DNA of 12,837 nucleotides from Acetobacteraceae bacterium. Its GTDB lineage: Bacteria > Pseudomonadota > Alphaproteobacteria > Acetobacterales > Acetobacteraceae. Positions 7,386 through 12,837 of this stretch are shown one piece after another (position 1 is the first letter of the stretch; every line of letters begins with the position of its first letter). The position numbers and the translations under genes are program-made. The stretch is taken from contig DAHUXX010000174.1 in the NCBI GenBank assembly GCA_027306955.1, positions 1 to 12,837 of the forward strand, in the 5' to 3' direction. Below the pieces are notes generated by a model. The model was given only the letters and a program-made list of their open reading frames with translations, did no database searches and was not told where the DNA came from.

Positions 7386-8296
7386 ATCCGCTCCACTTCC
7401 GGCTTGCCCAGGATTCCCGTCGGCCGGAACACCAGGAACAGGATCAGGAAGGCAAAGACGAACACGTCCTTCCACTGCCCGCCGATGCCCGGGATCTGCG
7501 TGCCGAACGCTTCCAGCAGGCCGAGCAGCAAGCCCCCGAGCATCGCGCCCGGAATATTGCCGATGCCCCCGATCACCGCGGCCGTGAACGCCTTGAGCCC
7601 GATCAGGAAGCCCATGAAGAAATTGATGCTGCCGTAATAGACCCCGGCCAGCACGCCCGAGGCGGCCGCCAGCGCCGAGCCGATGAAGAACGTCAGCGCG
7701 ATGGTGCGGTTGACGTCGATGCCCATCAGCCGGCACGCATCGGGGTCGATCGCGATCGCGCGCATCGCCCGCCCATAGCGGGTGCGCGAGACGAACAGCT
7801 CCAGCACCACCATCAGCACGATGGAGGTACCGACCAGCACCATCTGCGTGTAGGTCACGTGCACCAGGCCGAGATCGATGCCGGCGAAGCCGAGATCGGT
7901 GCTGAAGGCGGTGAACTGCCCGCCGGTGAAGGCCAGCACCGTGTTCTCGAGCACCATCGAGACCGCCAGCGCCGTGATCAGCACCGAGAGCTTCGGCGCC
8001 TCGCGCAGCGGCCGGTAGGCGATGCGGTCGATCACCACACCGAGCAGCCCCACCGCCACCATGCTGAGCAGGATGGAGGGCACGATGCCCGCCCACCCGG
8101 CGCCCAGCCAGCCGGAGAACAGCGACAGGCACCCGAACCCCGCGAAAGCGCCGACCATGTAGAGGTCGCCGTGCGCGAAGTTCAGCAGCTTGATGACGCC
8201 ATAGACCATCGAATAGCCCAGCGCCACCAGGGCGTAGAACGAGCCGAGGATCAGCCCGTTCGCCAGTTGCTGCAGCAGTATTTCCTGGAGCGGCAT
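7382..8296 (-). CDS. livH: Branched-chain amino acid-type ABC transporter permease LivH
   Basis: The second inner-membrane permease, 304 residues with about eight membrane segments. It shows the LivH hallmarks NGLILGSFYALVALGYSMVYG (13-33, ends given NGLILG and SMVYG), IKLLNFAHGDLYMVGAF (35-51) and the coupling loop RYGRAMRAIAIDPDACRLMG (173-192). The ATG at 8296 has AGGAGG 9 nt upstream. That ribosome site and the ATG lie inside a perfect 11-bp hairpin (8291-8324), an unusual arrangement that should lower or gate livH translation relative to livK. The gene is 45 nt downstream of livK, and its stop overlaps the livM GTG. Confidence 0.96.
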   Translation of the reverse strand: MPLQEILLQQLANGLILGSFYALVALGYSMVYGVIKLLNFAHGDLYMVGAFAGFGCLSLFSGWLGAGWAGIVPSILLSMVAVGLLGVVIDRIAYRPLREAPKLSVLITALAVSMVLENTVLAFTGGQFTAFSTDLGFAGIDLGLVHVTYTQMVLVGTSIVLMVVLELFVSRTRYGRAMRAIAIDPDACRLMGIDVNRTIALTFFIGSALAAASGVLAGVYYGSINFFMGFLIGLKAFTAAVIGGIGNIPGAMLGGLLLGLLEAFGTQIPGIGGQWKDVFVFAFLILFLVFRPTGILGKPEVERM

Positions 8297-8324
8297 CCCG
8301 CCTTGCCTCCTTTGCGGGATGCCG
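8291..8324 (-). promoter_or_regulatory. Start-codon hairpin between livK and livH
   Basis: CGGCATCCCGC (8291-8301) and GCGGGATGCCG (8314-8324) are perfect 11-bp inverted repeats around a 12-nt loop (8302-8313). In the minus-strand mRNA the loop carries AAAGGAGG, the livH Shine-Dalgarno, and the 3' arm contains the livH ATG (8296-8294). The hairpin can therefore both protect the 3' end of livK mRNA and restrict livH initiation. The structure is seen directly; the effect is inferred. It is not followed by a U-run, so it is not an obvious full terminator. Confidence 0.75.
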
Positions 8325-8341
8325 CGTTCAGTGAGCCTGCC

Positions 8342-9490
8342 TCACGGCATCTTCGGCGCGCCGGGGCCGGTGTAGAGCGCCCATTTGCCGCCCTGGCCGA
8401 TCAGCACCACGAAGTTGCTGCGCGCGAGCGTGTTCTGCGGCGTGAAGCTGATCGGTCCGGCGACGCCCTTGAAGTCCTTCGTCGCCTTCAGCGCCGCGAT
8501 GATCTTCATCTTGTCCGGGCCGCCCGCGACCTGGATCGCGTGCGCCATCAGCATCATTCCGTCATAGGACAGCGTCGAGTACGGGCCCGGCTGCTGATGG
8601 AACTGCTTGACGTATTCCTCCGTGAAGGTTTTCGCGGAGGGCAGGAAGTTCGCGGTCGGGTTGGAGAAGCAGTAGACGCCGTTGGCCGCCGGCCCCGCGA
8701 GCTGGAACAGCTTCGGCGAGTTGTTGCCGTCGCCCAGCGCGATCATGCCGGTGTAGCCGCCCTGGCGGAGCTGCTTGAGCAGCAGCGCGCCATCTGCGTA
8801 GTAGGCGGTCCAGAACACGGCATCCGGCTTGGCGGCGCGGATCTTCGTCACCACGGCGGAGAAATCCTGCTCGCCCTTGCTGACCACCTCGTAGTCCACG
8901 ACCTTGTCGCCCATCTTCTCCCATGCCGCGCGCGTGAGCTTCGCGAGGTCGGCGGAATAGGCGTCGCCCTCGTTGATGATGGCGATGGTCTTGATCCCCT
9001 TCGCCTTGAACAGGTCGACCGCGGTCTTTACCTGGTCATAGCCGGTGGAGTTGATCATGAACGCGTTGCCGGGGTTGGCCCCGATCAGCGCCGTCGAGTT
9101 CGACGCGGTGATCACGAACGGCACGTGCGCGTCGCCGTAGATCTTGAGCGTCGGCAGCGTCGCGCCGGAGCAGTAGCCGCCGACGACGCCGGTGACCCCC
9201 TGGGAGACCAGCTTGCTCGCCGCGTTCACCGCCGCCTGCGGGTCGCAGGCATCGTCGCCGGGGATGATGCTGATCTTCTCACCCAACACGCCGCCCTTGG
9301 CGTTGATCTGGTCGGCGGCCATGCGGATCGCGTTCAGCATGTCGATTCCGTAGGGTGCCTCGGAGCCGCTGGTCGGCACCATGGCGCCGATCTTGATGTC
9401 GGCTGCGCGCGCCGGTGCGCTGCTCGCGAGACCCAGCGCCAACGCCGCGACGGCCGCGGCAACTCCCCTGGTGGTTCTGCCGAGTGACAT
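8342..9490 (-). CDS. livK: Branched-chain amino acid-type ABC transporter substrate-binding protein LivK
   Basis: Periplasmic ligand-binding protein of the importer, 382 residues. A Sec signal peptide (about 1-29: MSLGRTTRG, hydrophobic Ala/Leu core, cleavage after ARA) precedes ADIKIGAMVPTSG. The type I binding-protein fold is clear: NAIRMAADQINAKGGVLG (53-70), and the conserved cysteine pair C82 (DDACDPQAA) and C107 (GYCSGAT), which matches the disulfide of E. coli LivJ/LivK. Putative ligand contacts are around CSGAT (107-111), TASNST (128-133) and TAYYADG (228-234). The ATG at 9490 has GGAGG 8 nt upstream; longer starts would add a non-signal extension. It heads livKHMGF. The ligand is probably a branched-chain or other hydrophobic amino acid, but relatives also bind aromatic acids, amides or urea. 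Confidence 0.96.
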   Translation of the reverse strand: MSLGRTTRGVAAAVAALALGLASSAPARAADIKIGAMVPTSGSEAPYGIDMLNAIRMAADQINAKGGVLGEKISIIPGDDACDPQAAVNAASKLVSQGVTGVVGGYCSGATLPTLKIYGDAHVPFVITASNSTALIGANPGNAFMINSTGYDQVKTAVDLFKAKGIKTIAIINEGDAYSADLAKLTRAAWEKMGDKVVDYEVVSKGEQDFSAVVTKIRAAKPDAVFWTAYYADGALLLKQLRQGGYTGMIALGDGNNSPKLFQLAGPAANGVYCFSNPTANFLPSAKTFTEEYVKQFHQQPGPYSTLSYDGMMLMAHAIQVAGGPDKMKIIAALKATKDFKGVAGPISFTPQNTLARSNFVVLIGQGGKWALYTGPGAPKMP

Positions 9491-9689
9491 TCTTCTTGCC
9501 TCCCTTTTTCGCCGGTTCGACCGAGGCCGGTGGCCGCCGTGCGCGCACGCCTCCGCCATCGCCTCACGCGGTGGCACTATGGGCGCGCCCAGAGCAAAAT
9601 GCCAAGCCCGCCGACGCCCCGCCGGCACCTCGACGCGCGCTGGGAGGGGGGAATTGCCCGCGCCGCCCGCCTGCCTCACACTCCCCCGC
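9491..9689. other. Divergent intergenic region between livK and sapC
   Basis: This 199-bp gap must hold the promoters of both the liv operon (leftward) and the sapC-ureohydrolase pair (rightward). I see the livK Shine-Dalgarno near 9499-9504 and a GGGAGGGGGG run at 9642-9651, but no convincing -35/-10 pair and no long inverted repeat. Confidence 0.6.
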
Positions 9690-10490
9690 ATGTCCGAGAC
9701 CGCCCCCCAGCCGGCACCTTCCGGCCCCGCGCCCACGCTGCCGCTGTTCTTCAAAACGGTGGTGGCGATCACCCCCGAACGCCATGGTGCGCTGCGCCTC
9801 GACCGCGGCGCCGGCTTCGCCTTTGCCGCGCGCGGGCAGACGGTGCCGCTCGGCCTCGGCGAGTTCGAGCAGGCCTCGCGCCACTACCCGATCCTGTTCA
9901 CCGCCGGCGCGGCACCCACCCCCGTGGTGCTGATGGGCCTCGCCGATACCGGCAACCTGTTCATCCTGCCGGACGGATCCTGGCGGAAGGACGCCTACGT
10001 CCCCGCCTATCTGCGCGCCTATCCGTTCGTCTATGTCGAGGACCGGGCGCGCAACACCTCCTTCGTCGGCATGGACCCGACCGCCCACTGCCTCAACACC
10101 GGCCAGGGCGCGGTGCTGTTCGAGGACGCCAAGCCCTCCGCGGCGCTCAACGACGCGATCAATTTCTGCAACGCCTTTCGCGGCAACCTCGCCGCCGCCG
10201 CCGCCTTCGGCCGCGCCATGGAGGCCGCCGGGCTGCTGCGCGAGGAGGAGGCGACGATCCGCTACACCGGCGGCGGCGCCGGGTGTGTGCGCGGCTTCAA
10301 GGTGCTGCAGCCGGACCGGCTGGACGCGGTGCCGGACGAGACATTCCTCGACTGGCGCCGGCGCGGCTGGATCGGCCCGATCTACGCGCACCTGAATTCC
10401 GCGGGGCGCTGGGCGCGGCTGATGGAGCTCGCCGCGACGGCGTCGCGCGCTCCGGCGCCAGGCCCCGCCGCGCAACCCGTGACGGTGTGA
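9690..10490 (+). CDS. SapC family protein
   Basis: A 266-residue protein of the SapC family (PF07277 by recollection), named from a Campylobacter S-layer gene cluster; the molecular function is not established. Family marks are the opening LPLFFKTVVAITPERHGALRL (17-37, ends given LPLFFK and GALRL), GEFEQASRHYPILF (57-70), an NLFILPDGSWRKDAYVPAYLRAYPF run (89-113, ends NLFILP and LRAYPF) and a late acidic/aromatic block FLDWRRRGWIGPIYAHL (219-235). No signal peptide or membrane helix is seen, so it looks cytoplasmic. The Ala/Pro-rich ends are unstructured. The start is uncertain: ATG 9690 lacks a Shine-Dalgarno, while in-frame TTG 9654 has GGAGG close upstream and would add 12 residues. The ureohydrolase begins 5 nt after its stop. 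Confidence 0.88.
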   Translation: MSETAPQPAPSGPAPTLPLFFKTVVAITPERHGALRLDRGAGFAFAARGQTVPLGLGEFEQASRHYPILFTAGAAPTPVVLMGLADTGNLFILPDGSWRKDAYVPAYLRAYPFVYVEDRARNTSFVGMDPTAHCLNTGQGAVLFEDAKPSAALNDAINFCNAFRGNLAAAAAFGRAMEAAGLLREEEATIRYTGGGAGCVRGFKVLQPDRLDAVPDETFLDWRRRGWIGPIYAHLNSAGRWARLMELAATASRAPAPGPAAQPVTV

Positions 10491-10495
10491 CAACG

Positions 10496-11533
10496 ATGAA
10501 CCCGGACAGACTCGCCGCCCTGCGCGAACGCTTCGCCGGCCGCGACCGCGCGACGGAGACGGTCGACGACCCCGCTTTCCGTCGCGCCTTCGAGGTTTCC
10601 GCCGGCATCAGCGCCGGTCGGGGCGCGCGTAAGCCCTATGCCGGCATCCCGACCCTGCTCGGCGCGCCCGGGCGGCTCGACGGCGACATCGCGGGGCTGG
10701 AGGTCGCCCTGTTCGGCGTGCCGATGGACCTCGGCGTCACCAACCGCGCCGGCAGCAGGCTGGGCCCGCGCGCCATCCGCAACGTCGAGCGCATCGGCCC
10801 CTACCACCACGTGCACCGCATCGCGCCGGTGGGCGAGCTTGCCTGCGCCGATATCGGCGACGTGCCGTTGCGCAGCCGTTACAGCCTCGAGCAGTCGATG
10901 GAGGATATCGAGGCCTTCGTCGACCGGCTGCGCCGTGCCCGCGTCCGCCCGCTCGCGATCGGCGGCGACCACTCCATCTCCTATCCGGTCCTGCGCGCAC
11001 TCGGCCGCGAGAGGCCGCTCGGCATGGTGCACATCGACGCGCATTGCGACACCTCGGGCCTGCTGGAGGGCAGCCGCTTCCACCATGGCGGTCCGTTCCG
11101 CCAGGCGGTGCTCGACGGCGTCCTGGACCCGGAGCGAACCATCCAGATCGGCATCCGCGGCTCGGCGGAGATGCTCTACGAGTTCTCCTACGTCTCCGGC
11201 ATGACGGTGATCCACGCGGAGGAGGTGGACGCGCTCGGCACGGATGCGGTCGTCGCGCACGCCCGCGCCGTGGTCGGCGACGAGCCGTTCTATCTGAGCT
11301 TCGACATCGACAGCCTCGACCCCGCCTTCGCGCCCGGCACCGGCACGCCGGAGGTGGGCGGGCTCACGCCGAGGGAGGCGCTCGCCATCCTGCGCGGCCT
11401 CGCGGGGTTGGAACTGGCGGGCGGCGACGTGGTGGAGGTGGCGCCGCAATACGACACCAGCAGCGTCACGGCGCAGCTTGGCGCGGCGCTGGCCTTCGAG
11501 ATCCTCACCCTTATGGCGCTGAAACGCCCCTGA
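10496..11533 (+). CDS. speB: Agmatinase/guanidino-acid ureohydrolase (arginase family)
   Basis: A 345-residue manganese ureohydrolase that would split urea from a guanidino compound. Metal ligands are all present: H159 (GGDHS, 157-160... ISYP), D181/H183/D185 (HIDAHCDT, 179-186) and D270/D272 (SFDIDSLDPAFAPGTGTPE). The substrate loop reads FHHGGPFRQAV (196-205). Residues 1-60 extend beyond short agmatinases and end in KPYAGIPTLLGAP, as in the agmatinase/guanidinobutyrase branch. Agmatine is the default substrate, making putrescine, but guanidinobutyrate, guanidinopropionate or related compounds are equally possible, so the symbol is provisional. The ATG at 10496 lies 5 nt after the sapC stop with no good Shine-Dalgarno, so translation is probably coupled to sapC. 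Confidence 0.9.
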   Translation: MNPDRLAALRERFAGRDRATETVDDPAFRRAFEVSAGISAGRGARKPYAGIPTLLGAPGRLDGDIAGLEVALFGVPMDLGVTNRAGSRLGPRAIRNVERIGPYHHVHRIAPVGELACADIGDVPLRSRYSLEQSMEDIEAFVDRLRRARVRPLAIGGDHSISYPVLRALGRERPLGMVHIDAHCDTSGLLEGSRFHHGGPFRQAVLDGVLDPERTIQIGIRGSAEMLYEFSYVSGMTVIHAEEVDALGTDAVVAHARAVVGDEPFYLSFDIDSLDPAFAPGTGTPEVGGLTPREALAILRGLAGLELAGGDVVEVAPQYDTSSVTAQLGAALAFEILTLMALKRP

Positions 11534-11556
11534 GGCGGCCGCAGCGTCTCGCGGCA

Positions 11557-11579
11557 GCGCCGCCGCAGCGCGGCTGCGC
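11557..11579 (+). terminator. G+C-rich hairpin after the ureohydrolase gene
   Basis: GCGCCGCCGC and GCGGCTGCGC pair at 9 of 10 positions around a 3-nt loop, 24 nt after the ureohydrolase stop. There is no T-run afterwards, only CACGAAATTGTT. It could stop transcription or simply reflect high G+C, so confidence is low. Confidence 0.3.
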
Positions 11580-11580
11580 A

Positions 11581-11601
11581 CGAAATTGTTGCATTTCGAG
11601 A
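11581..11601. promoter_or_regulatory. Inverted repeat upstream of tetR sharing 14 bp with the downstream dyad
   Basis: CGAAAT-TGTTGC-ATTTCG (11581-11598) is a perfect 6-bp-arm inverted repeat about 105 bp before the tetR ATG. Within it starts GTTGCATTTCGAGA (11588-11601), repeated exactly at 12382-12395, where it forms the left half of a better palindrome. An autoregulatory TetR operator is the likely meaning; this is inferred. Confidence 0.45.
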
Positions 11602-11705
11602 CGTTTTGGACATCAGATGCTTACTGGCGCCGCCAACCTGCATGAGTTGAGCCGATCGCCGGCGCCGCGACTCCGTGCCGGCCCAACTTCGTCCGGAGCG
11701 CCACC

Positions 11706-12368
11706 ATGTCCGCCCTGCTTCGCGCGCTGCCTGCCGCCGTTGAACGTCGCCGCCACCGCCGTGGCCGCCCGCCGCGCGAGATCGCCGCGGCACTGACCGC
11801 CACCATCGTCGAGGCGGCGATGCGCGGCTTCCTCGACGACGGCTATGCCGCCACCAGCCTCGAACGCGTCGCCGCCCAGGCCGGCGTTTCCAAGCGCACC
11901 CTCTACGCGCGCTTCCGCGACAAGCCGGCGCTGTTCGCCGCCGCGATCACCACGCTCATCGAACGCTGGCGCGCCCGCTACCCGCAGCCGGTGAACGCCT
12001 CGCCCGACCTTGCCGCGGCGCTCACCGAGGCCGGCCGGCAGATGCTGGAGGTAGGGTTGTCGGCGGAGGGGCTGGCGCTGTTCCGCCTCCTCGTCGCCGA
12101 GGGCTCGCGCGTGCCCAACCTCACCGGGATTCTCGCCAAGGCTGGCGCTGGGGTGGGCATCGAGCGGCTGACCGGACTCCTCGCTGCCCATGGCGCCGCG
12201 GAGCCCGAGGCGCTGGCCGAGCAATTCCAGCGCCTGGTGATCACCGCGCCGCAGCTGCGCGCGCTGGGGCTTGGCGCGCCGATGGACGAGGCTGCACGGG
12301 CGGCCTGGCTGCGCGGCTGCGTCTCCCTGGTGCTGGCCTCGGTGCGGGCGCAGGCGCGGCCCACCTGA
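11706..12368 (+). CDS. TetR/AcrR-family transcriptional regulator
   Basis: A 220-residue TetR-type repressor. A basic N-terminal arm (ERRRHRRGRPPRE, 13-25) leads into the DNA-binding domain: a first helix around IVEAAMRGFLDDGY (34-47), then the helix-turn-helix TSLERVAAQAGVSKRTLYARF (50-70, ends TSLERVA and TLYARF) and RDKPALFAAA (71-80). The remainder is a helical ligand/dimer domain, including a segment FRLLVAEGSRVPNL typical of AcrR-like members, with no recognisable ligand signature. The ATG at 11706 has GGAG 7 nt upstream. Related inverted repeats lie before the gene (11581-11601) and just after it (12384-12404), the latter upstream of a lipoprotein gene, so autoregulation and control of that gene are likely. 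Its natural ligand is unknown. Confidence 0.93.
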   Translation: MSALLRALPAAVERRRHRRGRPPREIAAALTATIVEAAMRGFLDDGYAATSLERVAAQAGVSKRTLYARFRDKPALFAAAITTLIERWRARYPQPVNASPDLAAALTEAGRQMLEVGLSAEGLALFRLLVAEGSRVPNLTGILAKAGAGVGIERLTGLLAAHGAAEPEALAEQFQRLVITAPQLRALGLGAPMDEAARAAWLRGCVSLVLASVRAQARPT

Positions 12369-12432
12369 AATCCCCATCGCCGTTGCATTTCGAGATGAAA
12401 TGCACCAATCGCGTTTACATGAAATCCCCATC
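12366..12432 (+). repeat. 13-bp direct repeats flanking the TetR dyad
   Basis: TGAAATCCCCATC occurs exactly at 12366-12378, where the first TGA is the tetR stop codon, and again at 12420-12432, 54 bp apart. The perfect inverted repeat 12384-12404 lies between them, and its right arm (GAAATGCA) is preceded by T, giving a third TGAAAT at 12396. The three TGAAAT copies may be extra half-sites, or the direct repeats may be the trace of a small duplication. Confidence 0.6.
12384..12404. promoter_or_regulatory. Perfect inverted repeat, probable TetR operator for the lipoprotein gene
   Basis: Arms TGCATTTC (12384-12391) and GAAATGCA (12397-12404) are exact reverse complements around the 5-nt centre GAGAT. 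It lies 15 nt after the tetR stop and 75 nt before the lipoprotein ATG, a usual size and position for a TetR-family operator. It could alternatively form an mRNA hairpin at the tetR 3' end, but there is no following T-run. The symmetry is observed; the regulator assignment is inferred from adjacency. Confidence 0.6.
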
Positions 12433-12479
12433 CTGAGGGTGTCGGCAGCACGCCGGCGCTTTCCTGGGGAGACCCCGCG

Positions 12480-12716
12480 ATGTCCCGTTACCATCTCGCC
12501 CATGCCCCTCTCGCCCGAGCGGGCCTCGTCGTCCTCGCCGGCCTGGCGCTGGCCGGCTGCGTCGTCGCACCTGGCTATGGCCGCTATCGCCCCCTTGCCT
12601 ACGATGGTTATCAGCAGCGCCCGGCGGCCTTCGACCACGGCGGCTATGGCGACGGCTACGCCCAGCCGCAGCCGGTCTATGTCCGCCCGGTGCAGCAGGC
12701 CGGCTTCTGGCACTGA
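12480..12716 (+). CDS. Small Tyr/Gly-rich lipoprotein
   Basis: A 78-residue predicted lipoprotein of unknown function. The N-terminus has a charged/His start, a hydrophobic core (GLVVLAGLALA, 15-25) and the lipobox LAGC with lipidated C27. The residue after the cysteine is Val rather than Asp, which under the Lol sorting rule favours the outer membrane. The mature part is only 52 residues and low in complexity, with seven tyrosines, many Gly/Pro/Gln and the ending GFWH. It has no recognisable domain. The ATG at 12480 has GGGGAG 8 nt upstream. A perfect 21-bp-span inverted repeat lies 75 nt upstream, so the adjacent TetR regulator probably controls it. A cell-envelope stress or surface role is only a guess. 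Confidence 0.8.
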   Translation: MSRYHLAHAPLARAGLVVLAGLALAGCVVAPGYGRYRPLAYDGYQQRPAAFDHGGYGDGYAQPQPVYVRPVQQAGFWH

Positions 12717-12815
12717 GCGGCGGCTCGCCCAGGTGGCGCGCGCCAGTGGGGCGCCCTTGCCGGCGCCGCCCGGGCGCGCCATCACCGCCCGATGCCGAAA
12801 CCAAGCACCCCCGAA

Positions 12816-12833
12816 CGGCGCCTCGGGGCGCCG
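12816..12833 (+). terminator. Perfect 7-bp G+C hairpin at the window's right edge
   Basis: CGGCGCC-TCGG-GGCGCCG pairs perfectly around a 4-nt loop, about 100 nt after the lipoprotein stop. The window ends 4 nt later, so any T-run or neighbouring gene cannot be seen. The 99 bases before it contain no evident gene. Confidence 0.3.
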
Positions 12834-12837
12834 CGCC

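Noticed and set aside
8331..8345. GTGAG-N5-CTCAC inverted repeat over the livK stop codon
   Set aside because: Five-bp arms are too short to separate from chance; the adjacent 11-bp hairpin is the supportable structure.
7859..9487. Long plus-strand open frame opposite livH and livK
   Set aside because: It lies antisense to two certain genes and shows no motif or start signal.
9491..9689. Promoters for livK and sapC
   Set aside because: Promoters must exist here, but no hexamer pair with reasonable spacing stands out, so I did not place them.
12466..12476. GGGG-AGA-CCCC mini-hairpin around the lipoprotein ribosome site
   Set aside because: A 4-bp stem is expected by chance in this composition, and I cannot support a regulatory role.
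11613..12785. Long minus-strand open frame opposite tetR and the lipoprotein gene
   Set aside because: The plus strand has clear tetR and lipobox features with proper ribosome sites; the minus frame is Arg/Gly-rich with no domain.

Overview
The window is very G+C-rich, has almost no intergenic space, uses GTG starts often, and carries an alphaproteobacterial gene repertoire: livKHMGF, SapC, an aromatic-type FAD monooxygenase with a DUF2783 partner, and a zeta-class GST. It reads as a chromosomal segment of an alphaproteobacterium, perhaps Acetobacteraceae or Roseomonas-like. That placement is inference from gene content and composition. I see no tRNA, rRNA, CRISPR array, insertion sequence or phage gene. 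No gene-free stretch exceeds 300 bases; the longest is 199 bases (9491-9689).

Left block (8-4952). Four genes on the minus strand form a tight operon, read from 4285 leftwards: an MBL-fold protein, a FAD-dependent monooxygenase, a small DUF2783 protein and a zeta-class GST (maleylacetoacetate/maleylpyruvate isomerase). Junctions are 2-nt gaps or 4-nt ATGA overlaps. hisF (histidine and purine-linked biosynthesis) follows after 102 nt on the same strand. A MarR regulator (4371-4952, plus strand) is divergent from the MBL gene. A 14-bp near-palindrome covers its start codon and is a plausible operator for both directions. The block looks like part of an aromatic-ring catabolic pathway, but the ring-cleavage dioxygenase and the final hydrolase are absent here.

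Centre (4937-9490). A complete five-gene branched-chain/hydrophobic amino acid-type ABC importer lies on the minus strand in the order livK, livH, livM, livG, livF. The last four genes are coupled by 0-4 nt junctions. Between livK and livH is a perfect 11-bp hairpin whose loop shows the livH Shine-Dalgarno and whose stem contains the livH start codon. It is a strong candidate for setting the binding-protein:permease ratio. The end of livF overlaps the end of marR.

Right block (9690-12716, plus strand). A SapC-family protein and an agmatinase-family ureohydrolase are separated by 5 nt and form a bicistron. A TetR-family regulator and a small Tyr-rich lipoprotein follow. A perfect 8-bp-arm inverted repeat lies between tetR and the lipoprotein gene, and 14 bp of it recur upstream of tetR. 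This suggests a small autoregulated regulator/lipoprotein pair.

Nothing here is a clear new defence or mobile system. The strongest novel-looking signals are the livH start-codon hairpin, the TetR/lipoprotein operator arrangement, the SapC-ureohydrolase pairing, and an MBL-fold enzyme lacking part of the usual metal-binding motif.
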